Positions 1 through 8,587 of a stretch of DNA of 64,000 nt are shown here, one piece after another. Made by a program: the position numbers and the translations under genes. The DNA is from Aureispira sp. CCB-QB1. GTDB taxonomy: Bacteria; Bacteroidota; Bacteroidia; Chitinophagales; Saprospiraceae. The DNA lies in NCBI GenBank assembly GCA_945870185.1, contig CAMBRK010000002.1:1-64000 (forward strand), given 5' to 3'. The notes under the pieces were generated by a model. The model did not search any database and had not been told where the DNA came from. It was given only the letters and a program-made list of their open reading frames with translations. Each line of letters begins with the position of its first letter. The stretch's first letter is position 1.

Positions 1-1119
1 TGCAGTCGTATCTATTCTATCATATTTGAAATCCATAAAGACGACTTCTCCATCCTCCCATTCCAAATAACAAAAATTTGCATTGGTTCTTTCTGTAAAA
101 AAATGTTTGGAGTGTACCGTACCGTCAAAACCTACCACATATACCTCAAGATATATATTTGGTGGCAGGAGATTTCTTTCATTATGGATCACAAATTTTC
201 TTTTTTCTATGGAGTACATCATTACTTCTGAAAATACCGGATAGTGATCAAACTGATGATCCATCAAGACGCTATAATATTTTTTTAAAGTAGGCGATAG
301 ATAATTGAGCCGCATCCTATTGTCTCCTTCGTCCGTAAATTCCACTAGAAGCAGGGTATCTGGATGTATTTGAAATATATTTTTATATGATACTGAATTA
401 AATCTTGCACTATCTAAAGCCATGATTCTGCTGTCATCGTCCAAAGCATAGCTTTTATAGGTAACATTCCATGTTGTGTCCAGGCTGTAATAATCGTTTT
501 CGATACATCTCATTCCATCTTTGTCTTTAAAAATGTAAGAGTCTAAAAAGGAAAGGTTAAAGTATCTAAATGATTTAATGGACTGGTCATCATAATCTCC
601 TCGTTTGAAGGATACTAAATTGCCAGACGTTTTTTCATAAACCCTCTTTGTAAATATCAAGTCCTTAAAATATGTGGGATCATTTCTATTAAATGGAGTT
701 CTCTGTGTTAGAGATATAAGTACCAATTGATCGTTTTCTATACCGATCCATTTAGGTACTTCTAGATGTCCTCCATCAAATGCTCCAAAGCTATGTCGCC
801 ATACCAAATTACCATTTTTGATGGATCGACACTCTACATATCCTCCATAGACACCATAGGTGCCATTTTGTTTTATCGCCAAATATATGTGTTCCTTGTC
901 TGTCACATAGCTATTGAAAGTAATATTGGTAGATAATCTGTAATGATTGTACCCATCTAGATACTGCCCATCTTTCCATAAGCTATCATAGCAGGTCTCA
1001 TGCCAGACGGGATTGATTCCAGTGTATTGTATCTTTTCGTAGGGTCTGACGGGAAGACCTACTTGAGAGTATCCATTTAAAATTATTAATAAGCATATTA
1101 AGGTAAAAATTGTTTTCAT
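1..1119 (-). CDS. Secreted protein, paralogue of the T9SS cargo at 2152-3786 (3' end outside window)
   Basis: The frame is open from an ATG at 1119 to the window edge, giving 373 codons without a stop; the C-terminus lies outside. The N-terminus is a Sec signal peptide (MKTIFTLICLLIILNGYSQ). The next 90 residues align by eye with the 544-aa protein at 2152-3786: both have a PxxxIxYxGxxPxW segment, then Y-rich strands and an NGNLVWR/TGNLQWQ strand, which suggests a propeller-like or other all-beta fold. If the alignment continues, the missing end should carry a T9SS sorting tail. It lies 76 bp downstream of the Cys-rich lipoprotein gene, repeating the gene order of the next module. The function is unknown to me. 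Confidence 0.75.
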   Translation of the reverse strand, partial: MKTIFTLICLLIILNGYSQVGLPVRPYEKIQYTGINPVWHETCYDSLWKDGQYLDGYNHYRLSTNITFNSYVTDKEHIYLAIKQNGTYGVYGGYVECRSIKNGNLVWRHSFGAFDGGHLEVPKWIGIENDQLVLISLTQRTPFNRNDPTYFKDLIFTKRVYEKTSGNLVSFKRGDYDDQSIKSFRYFNLSFLDSYIFKDKDGMRCIENDYYSLDTTWNVTYKSYALDDDSRIMALDSARFNSVSYKNIFQIHPDTLLLVEFTDEGDNRMRLNYLSPTLKKYYSVLMDHQFDHYPVFSEVMMYSIEKRKFVIHNERNLLPPNIYLEVYVVGFDGTVHSKHFFTERTNANFCYLEWEDGEVVFMDFKYDRIDTTA

Positions 1120-1138
1120 GTACTACAATTTTAAATAT

Positions 1139-1171
1139 CCAGCTGGATAAATTTTGACTTTGTCCAGCTGG
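1139..1171 (-). terminator. Hairpin downstream of the Cys-rich lipoprotein gene
   Basis: There are 9-bp perfect arms, CCAGCTGGA and TCCAGCTGG, around a 15-nt loop, 24 bp past the stop of the gene at 1196-1849. The T-run is weak on the minus strand (ATATTT), so attenuation or an RNA-stabilising hairpin is as likely as full termination. Confidence 0.5.
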
Positions 1172-1195
1172 TATTAATGTTAATAAATAGATATA

Positions 1196-1849
1196 TTACA
1201 ATCTTGCACAAGCGGGTTGGCAAGGAAGTCCTGTCTGATTACAGGTTATAGATATTGGGGTACATGTTGGGTTGCCGGCATATGCAGGGGCTCCGTATGG
1301 TATTCCATTCACATATTGTCTCGTTCTAATACAACAATTAGTTCCACACCTTTCATGATATACATTAGGATTTCCTTCACCATCATATGATACACACATA
1401 GTATGACAATAAGTCTCAATAACATTTACTGTTAGAATGGGAAAAGCAGATGAAAATTGTGAAACTATAGTGGATTCTATTGCCATTGTAATAGCATTAT
1501 AAAATGCATTAAGTGCCTCATTAGCTTGTACTGTTTGCCCATTTTGGAAATATTGGTTCCATTTATTACAAGCTGGAGATGTTGGGTTTAAAAGAGTTGT
1601 CCCTATATTTGTAACATAAAAACTATTTCCGCATCTAGCCATTCTATAATGCACTCTAACACTGCATCCATTGATACTGTAATCTTCATTAATCACTTTA
1701 ATGTCATCATAATTTCCATCGCACGGGTCATCACCACATCCTGAAGCTATGATGTTTCTAATTTCGGTCTCCGCATCCAAAGGTACGGCATCTAAAATCT
1801 GTGGTTCATTGCAAGATGAGGGTAACAGAAAGAGTAGTGGTACTGCCAT
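1196..1849 (-). CDS. Cys-rich lipoprotein, probably with a frame-disrupted natural start
   Basis: The 217-aa frame has a lipobox-like LPSSC near residue 13 and about 18 cysteines in the mature part, ending CQPACARL. Its paralogue at 3884-4684 has a similar Cys pattern (CGTNCCIR here, CGTGCCSR there) and a similar end (CQPACARL, CSLPCDRL). The listed ATG gives a very short signal with no positive charge. The sequence 5' of it stays open in frame and encodes a normal basic/hydrophobic signal (RLKNLWLMAVPLLFLL). The paralogue's start codon is conserved at 1931 but is out of frame here and runs into TAG after 11 codons. One extra 11-bp repeat unit would restore a 248-aa protein. The gene may therefore be switched off, or expressed weakly from the internal ATG. 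Function unknown. Confidence 0.6.
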   Translation of the reverse strand: MAVPLLFLLPSSCNEPQILDAVPLDAETEIRNIIASGCGDDPCDGNYDDIKVINEDYSINGCSVRVHYRMARCGNSFYVTNIGTTLLNPTSPACNKWNQYFQNGQTVQANEALNAFYNAITMAIESTIVSQFSSAFPILTVNVIETYCHTMCVSYDGEGNPNVYHERCGTNCCIRTRQYVNGIPYGAPAYAGNPTCTPISITCNQTGLPCQPACARL

Positions 1850-1898
1850 AAGCCATAAGTTTTTTAAGCGTCCTCTTCCGACATTTAATAGGTGACTA

Positions 1899-1996
1899 AC
1901 TGTTTTTGTACTGTTTTTGTACTGTTTTCATGATAAAAAGTTTTAAAGTGAAGTAATGTTACAAATGTAAAGGCATTATTTCAAAAAATCAAGAGG
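1899..1996 (-). repeat. 98-bp direct repeat (copy 1) with 11-bp tandem units over a start codon
   Basis: This is almost identical to 4652-4750; the only difference I see is one T fewer in a T-run near 1941. It holds the -7-like TACATTTG, the leader, an ATG (1931-1929) and about 2.7 units of an 11-bp repeat (ACAGTACAAAA on the coding strand) directly inside the start of the frame. After the repeat the two copies diverge: this one reads into TAG, the other stays open. Confidence 0.85.
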
Positions 1997-2085
1997 GCAC
2001 ACCACTTTTTATGCATTTTTTTTGCATTTTAACATTTGTATCATGTTGTGACTATATAAACCATAATTACACTTCTATAAATCAC

Positions 2086-2116
2086 AAAAGACACCCAAAA
2101 TACCATGAGTGTCTTT
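2086..2116 (-). terminator. Intrinsic terminator after the 544-aa T9SS gene
   Basis: The stem AAAGACAC/GTGTCTTT is followed on the minus strand by a T-rich stretch, 36 bp after the stop at 2152. Confidence 0.65.
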
Positions 2117-2151
2117 CGCAACTTTGTCCTGTTATACATTAGGGTATATTA

Positions 2152-3786
2152 CTATTGTATGACTATTTTTTCTACATATCTTTTACCATCTTTAGTCCAG
2201 ATTGTAGCAACATACCATCCTGGCGGCAGATGATCAGTTACTATAGTAGTGATATCAGTGGCTCCAGCCTCACGGAGTACTTCACGACCAGAGATGTCTG
2301 TGAGTGACACTTGTTCCACTTCTATGCCCGTATGGGAGATATTGATTTGATTTAAGGCAGGATTTGGGTAGAGTGATACATTTTCGGTTTGCTCAGCTAT
2401 AATGCTATTGGTTATCTCAAATGTTTTTTTATCAATTAGCATCATACGGACAGCTCTGGCGTTGTCGTCTCTTTTATAAATGCTTTCATGTGCTCCTTGT
2501 GTATACTGAACGATATATTTATCATTATCATAGGAAACAAAATCAAACAAGACCGACCATCTTAAGGTGTCATTAGGTTCAAATTGTTTAACTATTTTTG
2601 GAGTTACATCAATACCAATAGCAGATAATAGCAGTAATGTTGGCTTAAACCTTTTTTGTTCCAAATATGGGTTTTGGGTGGCGATAAAACTCAAATTTTT
2701 AGGGTCTAACCAGTTAATAACTTCAAAATCGGCATAATCATTTTCAAAATTTACTTTGCTAACGATTTTAGCTTTATCGTCTAACACGAATACTTCAAAA
2801 GGGATAGGTTTAATAGCGCTTGTGGGCGGCAATTGATTATAAAATAAGAAAGTATTATTAATTGGATTATAACCTTTTTTTCTTATCCAATGTATATGAT
2901 AACTTAAGCTATCTGAATAATACTCCTCCAAAACATTTAAATTACTATCTACATATCTAAAAAGAATGTGAAAAGAGTCCACTACTTCAACACATAGGTA
3001 TTTATTGTCATTTACTTTAATAGGCGGTCCTGCTACACCAACATATTCTACCTTGAGTGAATCTTCTCTGTGATCTCGTTTTAATGTATTATAATCAATA
3101 AGGCTTGAGTGATAATAACGATCAAAATTGGGCGCTATACTTACATCAAAATATCTGAATTGATCTCCTTCTTTAGTGAAGGAGTTTGACAAACCATTAT
3201 AAATGAAGGTAAAATCTGACCTAATGGCTACATCATTTTCATATTCAGGATGCTCAAAAAGTAAGAGGCTACCATCATCAATATTATAAATCCTTTTGGA
3301 AAATAACATTTCTGAACAACCTAATAACCCTATATCATTTCGGTCGTATCCAACTGGATATATTTGGCTTAAAATTTCAAGGTCCCCATTAGTATTGATA
3401 AACATAAGTCTAGCAAATTCAGCTCTCTCTGATGCTCCTATGCCATAGTAGGCTTGCCATTGTAGATTTCCTGTCAATAAATCTCTTTTTTCTATGTAAG
3501 TTCCACTTAACTGAGCTTTCCCCAATCGATAAGTAGCCGTAAATATACTTCCATTCCAGAAAACTTGCTTTACATGATAGTTTGCAGGACTGAAAAAGTA
3601 ATTATATTCATCACATGAGTCTCCAACGAAAGTATTATCGTAACTAGCCACATTCCATATAGGATCTAACCCACCATATTCAATGGGTGCAAAAGGTCTT
3701 GATGGATTCCCTTGCTGACAATAAGATGATGTAATATGTAATAGGTTTAAAAGAAAAAATTTGAAAAAGATAATTTTTATATTCAT
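2152..3786 (-). CDS. Secreted T9SS cargo protein with C-terminal sorting domain
   Basis: A 544-aa protein with an N-terminal signal peptide (hydrophobic residues 7-22, then SSYCQQ). The last 75 residues form a type A T9SS sorting domain: a YPNPALNQI strand, then VSLTDISGREVL, LPPGWYVATIW and the final KIVIQ. The middle (about 30-460) is rich in Y, F, W and D and resembles the truncated gene at 1-1119. No catalytic motif is recognisable. It is probably exported by T9SS and anchored or released at the cell surface. The gene follows the Cys-rich lipoprotein gene at 3884-4684 with a 97-bp gap containing that gene's terminator, so the two may be transcribed separately although their order is conserved. 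Confidence 0.8.
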   Translation of the reverse strand: MNIKIIFFKFFLLNLLHITSSYCQQGNPSRPFAPIEYGGLDPIWNVASYDNTFVGDSCDEYNYFFSPANYHVKQVFWNGSIFTATYRLGKAQLSGTYIEKRDLLTGNLQWQAYYGIGASERAEFARLMFINTNGDLEILSQIYPVGYDRNDIGLLGCSEMLFSKRIYNIDDGSLLLFEHPEYENDVAIRSDFTFIYNGLSNSFTKEGDQFRYFDVSIAPNFDRYYHSSLIDYNTLKRDHREDSLKVEYVGVAGPPIKVNDNKYLCVEVVDSFHILFRYVDSNLNVLEEYYSDSLSYHIHWIRKKGYNPINNTFLFYNQLPPTSAIKPIPFEVFVLDDKAKIVSKVNFENDYADFEVINWLDPKNLSFIATQNPYLEQKRFKPTLLLLSAIGIDVTPKIVKQFEPNDTLRWSVLFDFVSYDNDKYIVQYTQGAHESIYKRDDNARAVRMMLIDKKTFEITNSIIAEQTENVSLYPNPALNQINISHTGIEVEQVSLTDISGREVLREAGATDITTIVTDHLPPGWYVATIWTKDGKRYVEKIVIQ

Positions 3787-3810
3787 GCTAAATATTAATA
3801 ATTTGTTTTA

Positions 3811-3863
3811 AAAAAAGAATGGTCAATGATAAATTTATACGTTTATTTATTATCGACCATTCT
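3811..3863 (-). terminator. Strong intrinsic terminator after the 266-aa lipoprotein gene
   Basis: Perfect 8-bp arms, GAATGGTC (3817-3824) and GACCATTC (3855-3862), enclose an AT-rich loop. On the minus strand the stem is followed by a T-run. Confidence 0.75.
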
Positions 3864-3883
3864 CATAAATTATTACACGACAA

Positions 3884-4684
3884 TTATAGCCTATCACATG
3901 GAAGGCTACATGTAGCACCTGGTACACTTCCTAAAGGACATGAATTCGTTGTAGGTTCACAACTTCCTAACTCCATTTTGGTTACTGGGCCGTAGCAAAT
4001 TGACTTATCAGGCTTTATACAAAAAGAAGTTCTTCTAGAACAACACCCTGTACCACAAACAACAGTACTTAGATTCCAAATACCACCATCTTCATCTGAA
4101 GGATCAAAAGTAGCACAAAGCCTTAGGCAGTCTGAAGTTTGAGCACTTATAGTCTTATTAATCGGATTACATGGTGTAGAAGTGCAATTAAAGGTATTTA
4201 AAGGTGTATTGGCAACAGCTTTAATAATAGCATCTTGTGCCTGAAGCGATATAGATGTTTCAATACTATTAATGATTTGTAAAGCTAAATCAGGACCAAT
4301 AAATGGTGTTTTGTAAGCATCTGAAATTTTCTTTTTTAATTTGTCACAGTCCGCACCTTGTCCATATACCCAAATGGGCGCATTAAAAGTGATACCATTA
4401 ATACAAACGGAATATGTTACAATGGTAACAATAGGACAACCATCAACTAAAAAATTCCTTACTAAAGTAAAAGTAGGGCACCCTAACTGTGTAATGTCAG
4501 GACATCCAACCCTGTTTTCTGTTTGTAAACTTAAAAAAGAATCAAGAGGAACTTCTTTGCTTTCTTTTGCACAAGAGAGTGTAAAAATTAGAATAAGCCA
4601 TAAAAAGTGGTGCAATCTTTTGCGTAAAAATTCATTTAAAAGCAAAATTGTACTGTTTTTGTACTGTTTTTGTACTGTTTTCAT
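3884..4684 (-). CDS. Cys-rich lipoprotein, intact paralogue of 1196-1849
   Basis: A 266-aa protein. The N-terminus MKTVQKQYKNS is encoded by the 11-bp tandem repeat, followed by a basic stretch (LRKRLHH), a hydrophobic segment and the lipobox FTLSC near residue 38. The long 20-residue extension before the signal is unusual and comes from the repeat. The mature part is Cys-rich, with CGTGCCSRR, CNPINK and CSLPCDRL, and probably makes several disulfides outside the cytoplasm. The promoter and start region duplicates 1899-1996. Function unknown. With the downstream T9SS gene it forms one of two tandem copies of a two-gene module. Confidence 0.75.
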   Translation of the reverse strand: MKTVQKQYKNSTILLLNEFLRKRLHHFLWLILIFTLSCAKESKEVPLDSFLSLQTENRVGCPDITQLGCPTFTLVRNFLVDGCPIVTIVTYSVCINGITFNAPIWVYGQGADCDKLKKKISDAYKTPFIGPDLALQIINSIETSISLQAQDAIIKAVANTPLNTFNCTSTPCNPINKTISAQTSDCLRLCATFDPSDEDGGIWNLSTVVCGTGCCSRRTSFCIKPDKSICYGPVTKMELGSCEPTTNSCPLGSVPGATCSLPCDRL

Positions 4685-4750
4685 GATAAAAAGTTTTTAA
4701 AGTGAAGTAATGTTACAAATGTAAAGGCATTATTTCAAAAAATCAAGAGG
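4652..4750 (-). repeat. 98-bp direct repeat (copy 2)
   Basis: Second copy of 1899-1996, with one extra T. Here the 11-bp units (4652-4681) are followed by a further near-unit, so the ATG at 4684 stays in frame with the lipoprotein. Confidence 0.85.
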
Positions 4751-4830
4751 AGCTAACCGATTTTAAAAACTTTTTTAGAACTTGTTTACGTTTTGCGTTA
4801 ATAATTTATGGCATCATATGCTTACTTAAA

Positions 4831-5572
4831 CCTGAATTATGCAATAGGAATTTGAAATATAGGATAAATCATTAATTTTGAGCCAATTAATACGCATCAG
4901 ATGAATACCAAAATGGTTACTCTACCAATAGAATATTCAGACAAGAATGTGACTGCTCACGGAGGTCTTAGTTTATTGAAGAGATTTATTGATAAAATAG
5001 GTATAATTGAAGCATTAGATGGCTTTGATTTTCCCAAACCGGGCTCTAACAGAGGTTATGATCCATCTGAAATTATACTATCATTTTGGTTAGGGATATG
5101 GACTGGAGCGAGCCGATATATACATTCTGACTGGGTGCGTTATGATAAGGTTTTACAAGAAATATTTGGATTAAAACTGATGCCGTCGCAAAGTACATAC
5201 AGTAGGTTTTTAAATAAATTTAGTCAGAAGAAGAATAATGAAATTTTTCCAAGTCTCCAAGATTGGTTTTTTCAGAAATTGGATATTGGCAAGATCACAG
5301 TTGACTTTGATAGCATGGTTATAACAAGATATGGCGACCAAGAAGGAAGCGCCAAGGGCTATAATCCTAACAAGAAAGGACGCAATTCTCATCACCCACT
5401 CCTGGCATTTATAAGTCAAACCCGAATAGTAGCTAATGCATGGCTAAGACCCGGTAATACAGCTGCTAGCTCTAATTGTGTCGAGTTTATGAAAGAAACA
5501 TTTAATCAGTGCTTATCAAGCAAAGATGTGGGATTAGTAAGGGAGACTAAGGGTTTTACGCTGAAGCGTTAG
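4831..5572 (+). mobile_element. Truncated IS1380-like insertion sequence
   Basis: The left end starts near 4831 with CCTGAATTATGCAATAGG, which shares the ATTATGC core with the inverted repeats of the MITE at 50544-50790. It is followed by a transposase N-terminus. I could not find a matching right inverted repeat downstream, so the 3' half appears lost. Confidence 0.6.
4901..5572 (+). pseudogene. IS1380-family transposase, N-terminal half only
   Basis: The 223-residue frame begins MNTKMVTLPIEYSDKNVTAHGGL, typical of IS1380 transposases. It includes the YDPSEIILSFWLGIWTGASR helix and the first catalytic aspartate in TVDFDSMVITRYGDQEGS. Family members are usually about 420-460 aa. Here the segment that should lead into the second aspartate (normally RADSGF-like) reads GLVRETKGFTLKR and then stops. 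The region carrying the later acidic residues is absent, so this is almost certainly non-functional. Confidence 0.8.
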
Positions 5573-5933
5573 AGTGCACAAAGTGTTGCTTTCAATCGGA
5601 GATTAAAAGGCCAGTAAAAGGGCAGGAATAATGGCATTAAAGTTGGATTTGTCTGCCAATAAGGATAAAGGAACTTCAAAGATTGGTGGCCAGCATGAAA
5701 ATTAACGATCTAAAACACATCGAAACTCAAGTGACTTATGCACTTCATGGCAAAAATAAAGTAGCTTCAATTACCAAAAATATTTAACCTACAAAAGCCA
5801 CCCAACTTTTTCTGTCGTGTGGCTTTCTTGTATATCATTCATCCTGTCCCTGATTCATGGCACATCCATGGCAACACTCGGACGTAGTAAATACTACGCC
5901 TAGCGGAGGTAAGAAATGGCCCAACAGTGAAAT
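5573..5933. other. Gene-free stretch after the IS remnant
   Basis: No frame here has family-like character. It contains a short ATG frame of about 30 codons (5694-5787), a terminator-like hairpin at 5794-5826, and a small palindrome around GACGTAGTAAATACTACGCC (near 5880). It probably represents decayed IS sequence plus dispersed repeats. Confidence 0.5.
5794..5826. terminator. Hairpin terminator
   Basis: Arms AAAGCCAC and GTGGCTTT flank a 17-nt loop. On both strands the hairpin is followed by a short T/A-rich run, so direction is not certain. Confidence 0.55.
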
Positions 5934-7088
5934 TTATTGGTTGGAAAAAAGGCGAGGAAAATTTCTATAATAAAAATTCTCAGCTTCAAGTGAAAAAGGA
6001 TCTTTGTTAAAAACTTTTTCATATAATATTGTTATCTCTTGGTTTCTTCTAATTTTAAAATTATCACTCCCTTTCCATAGATATTCATTTTCTTCTACAT
6101 TCAAAATTAAATTTTCAAATTCTTTATATTTGCCTGTAAAAAAATATTCATATGCCTTGGCTTTGATTATAAAACCATATGCATATTTTCCTAAATCAGA
6201 TGCAAGATATTGGTCCATACTCCATATTTTTTCCATCTTTATTCTTGATGCTCTAATTTTGTTAAGAGGAATTGAATCTTGCTCCGTTAAATAAATCATT
6301 TCGCTACACATATTATATATGCTATTGAAGTACCCCATTGTATCACAATTGAAGTTATAGAATCTTTTATCTTTCAAAAAAGCGTACCATTCAGTTCTAG
6401 ATAACAAACACTTGTAAGGACAAACTTGCGACAACTTTGTCTCTACAGTTTGCATGGTATCCAACCATTCACTTGTGATTGTATCTCTTTTCAAGTACAT
6501 TTTTGTCAGTTTATAATATAAATCATTAGCAATTAAACAACTATCAGAAGAATCTAAAACTCCTGAGTTTTTTATACTTTTAAAGAATTCAAAAAAATTA
6601 ATTCTTTTAGTTTCGTATGGTAACCTTAACATTTGGTAATCCCTCCAGGGACGATTAAAAGAAATCTCATAAAGACTATCAGCTATAACTTGTAATTTTT
6701 GAGAATAGACTTGATCTAAACCTATATCTTCAGCTCCATTAATGTAAAGTTCTAAATATTTTAAATTTTGGTACAAATCATTGACTTTAAACATTTTTCC
6801 ATAGATTAAGATAACATCTAATTGCGAATTTAATTGGTGATCATATTTATTGTATAATCTAAAATCCATTAAATCTTGTAACTGCAAAAATTCTTTGCCT
6901 TCATTACTAAGGTAATTTTTTGATTTTATCAGAAAACATTCATATTCATCTTTTGTATATTGCGTACTCATTATTTTTTTAAAGTTAAATGAACAAAATT
7001 TATCATTTAGGTCTTTTTTTTGAGCACATCCTAATTGGAGACATAATCCAGTGAAACAGAGAATATAAAATAAATTTTTAGATTTCAT
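5934..7088 (-). CDS. Lipoprotein of unknown function, candidate partner (immunity?) of the Rhs tip
   Basis: A 384-aa protein with a signal peptide and lipobox (residues 10-21, LCLQLGC), then a mostly helical, Y/F/N/K-rich sequence without recognised motifs. It starts 13 bp after the stop of the Rhs C-terminal fragment and is co-oriented, so the two are almost certainly co-transcribed. In Rhs loci the gene directly after the toxic tip usually encodes its immunity protein. A lipoprotein would fit a toxin acting in the periplasm or at the membrane, but this is inference from position only. Very low GC, like the tip gene. Confidence 0.6.
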   Translation of the reverse strand: MKSKNLFYILCFTGLCLQLGCAQKKDLNDKFCSFNFKKIMSTQYTKDEYECFLIKSKNYLSNEGKEFLQLQDLMDFRLYNKYDHQLNSQLDVILIYGKMFKVNDLYQNLKYLELYINGAEDIGLDQVYSQKLQVIADSLYEISFNRPWRDYQMLRLPYETKRINFFEFFKSIKNSGVLDSSDSCLIANDLYYKLTKMYLKRDTITSEWLDTMQTVETKLSQVCPYKCLLSRTEWYAFLKDKRFYNFNCDTMGYFNSIYNMCSEMIYLTEQDSIPLNKIRASRIKMEKIWSMDQYLASDLGKYAYGFIIKAKAYEYFFTGKYKEFENLILNVEENEYLWKGSDNFKIRRNQEITILYEKVFNKDPFSLEAENFYYRNFPRLFSNQ

Positions 7089-7101
7089 TTGATGTTATAA
7101 T

Positions 7102-7977
7102 TTAATTTTGTCTTATCTCTACTTTTTCTTGTGGAGTTCTTTCAAATTCTTTAATTTTATTTATAGCATTTTCAGATGGCTTATCATGTGAGCCTAATTT
7201 AAAAATAGGAATAAATACAGGGTGATCTGAAGTGCCATCACAACCATTACATTCAGGTGTCTGAACTTTTAAATTCATATTATATGTTCCGTCCATAATA
7301 GCATCTCTATTCTCATATATAGCTAATCCCACAGCTGCAATCATTTGACCTACAACATCGGGACCTGGGTTAGAACCTGTGCCATCAACTAAGAATCTTG
7401 TAATTCTTTGTAAAACTGTCTTGTTGCTTGTAATTGATTTAGGTAAAATATTATCTTCCAGCACTTTGTGCATTAATGAGTGTGCATTGTGAACTGCAAA
7501 TATACTTTCAGTACTGTATTTAAGATCATTTTGATTATCTTCATTGTGTTTTATTAAACGATATGTCTGGTACATTGTAAGGAGTTCAGTAAGAATGACT
7601 TCAGGTCCTGCTTTAGCAGAATTATTTCTGGCTCTAACTCCGGCGCTTTTATTATATTGAACTCTATCTTTCGTATAATTTGCTGGTTCAGAATATTTAT
7701 TTCCAAGTTCAGCCATTCTTGTATTATTTCTTTTACTCATTTGAAACTTAGATGTTTCATCATTGTAGGGATTTGTACTTTGAAGACTTAGACCACTTTT
7801 AAATGTTGCTCTATCCCATACTTCTGCATTTAAAATCAATACATCACTAGCAGTTACTTGTTTAAATGTAGGGTCTCCCTTATACAAAAGAACACTCGTC
7901 CTCTTCATAAATTCCAACCCATCTAGATCCACTCCATCAATAGGTCTATTACTTGCGAACTGATAAGGCGTAAGCAT
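7102..7977 (-). CDS. C-terminal tip of an Rhs-repeat protein (polymorphic toxin-like)
   Basis: The first 23 residues (MLTPYQFASNRPIDGVDLDGLEF) are the classic end of the Bacteroidota Rhs-associated core domain. About 268 unrelated residues follow and form the variable tip. The core continues in frame 5' of the ATG (GKFLSVDPLTKSYP), so this ATG is internal to a once longer gene. The tip has no motif I can assign; it carries CNGCDG near residue 242 and a His-containing VHNAHSLMHKVLED segment near 165. Without the core the tip could not be delivered by the usual route, but it could be expressed from its own ATG or act as a reservoir cassette. The lipoprotein gene follows after 13 bp. Confidence 0.7.
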   Translation of the reverse strand: MLTPYQFASNRPIDGVDLDGLEFMKRTSVLLYKGDPTFKQVTASDVLILNAEVWDRATFKSGLSLQSTNPYNDETSKFQMSKRNNTRMAELGNKYSEPANYTKDRVQYNKSAGVRARNNSAKAGPEVILTELLTMYQTYRLIKHNEDNQNDLKYSTESIFAVHNAHSLMHKVLEDNILPKSITSNKTVLQRITRFLVDGTGSNPGPDVVGQMIAAVGLAIYENRDAIMDGTYNMNLKVQTPECNGCDGTSDHPVFIPIFKLGSHDKPSENAINKIKEFERTPQEKVEIRQN

Positions 7978-8028
7978 AGGATAGGACTTCGTAAGCGGAT
8001 CGACGCTAAGGAATTTCCCTATACTAGG

Positions 8029-8055
8029 ACCCGCCTGACCACGCTAGTCGGGCAG
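8029..8055. repeat. 27-bp REP-like palindrome inserted in the Rhs core
   Basis: This segment separates DYGFRIYN from PSIGKFLSVDPL, which are contiguous in intact Rhs cores, so it looks like a clean 27-bp insertion. It contains GCCTGACCAC and CGGGCAGG, which recur in the same order at 50612-50641 inside the MITE, identifying a dispersed repeat family. Confidence 0.65.
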
Positions 8056-8219
8056 GTTATAAATTCTAAAACCATAATCGTTCCCGCTAAAGACGGGATT
8101 TCGCTATCGCTCAAAATGTGTCAAAGAGCCAAACTCGCCACATGATATGTCAAGAATGAAAGTAGCCTTCACTTTTGCTGACTACCATGCCAAGCAAAGT
8201 TTTGCTCGGTTCCCTTCTT

Positions 8220-8243
8220 ATCGAGTGAAATCGTTCACTCGAT
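8220..8243. repeat. Perfect 10-bp inverted repeat inside the Rhs insertion
   Basis: Arms ATCGAGTGAA and TTCACTCGAT surround ATCG. It is part of the non-Rhs segment at about 8060-8262, which also holds CCAAGCAAA/TTTGCTcGG and an imperfect CCCGC/GCGGG-type hairpin near 8083-8098. Together they suggest nested REP-like insertions. Confidence 0.6.
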
Positions 8244-8587
8244 TGCTGCGATGCAGCACCAGTCGGTCATCATTAAACCCGAAACGGTAGTCATTTGTTC
8301 CCGAGAAGAGTGGATTTTTGTAGGTGCGACCTGGCATTTCTGCACCAAACGGGTAATAGTCGCTGGCTTGTACTACTTCTGGCTTGTAATAGTCTACACC
8401 ACTTCCATTGTTATTGATATCTATACCCAGTTTGCGACCTGTGACTGTGGTGAGGATGTTTCCTAGGTGATTTGAGAGCTCGTAGTGGGTGGAGGTGGGC
8501 TTGTTGGATGCTAATATTTTTTGAGGAGTATTATTACTGTAATATCTATTTAAATTAATCGAACCAAGACGAGAAGAGCCAAATAAA

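Noticed and set aside
4341-4700. 119-aa plus-strand frame
   Set aside because: It is antisense to the Cys-rich lipoprotein gene, which has a signal peptide, a paralogue and a proper terminator.
8251-8466. 71-aa plus-strand frame
   Set aside because: It is antisense to the decayed Rhs core, whose protein motifs are clear on the other strand.
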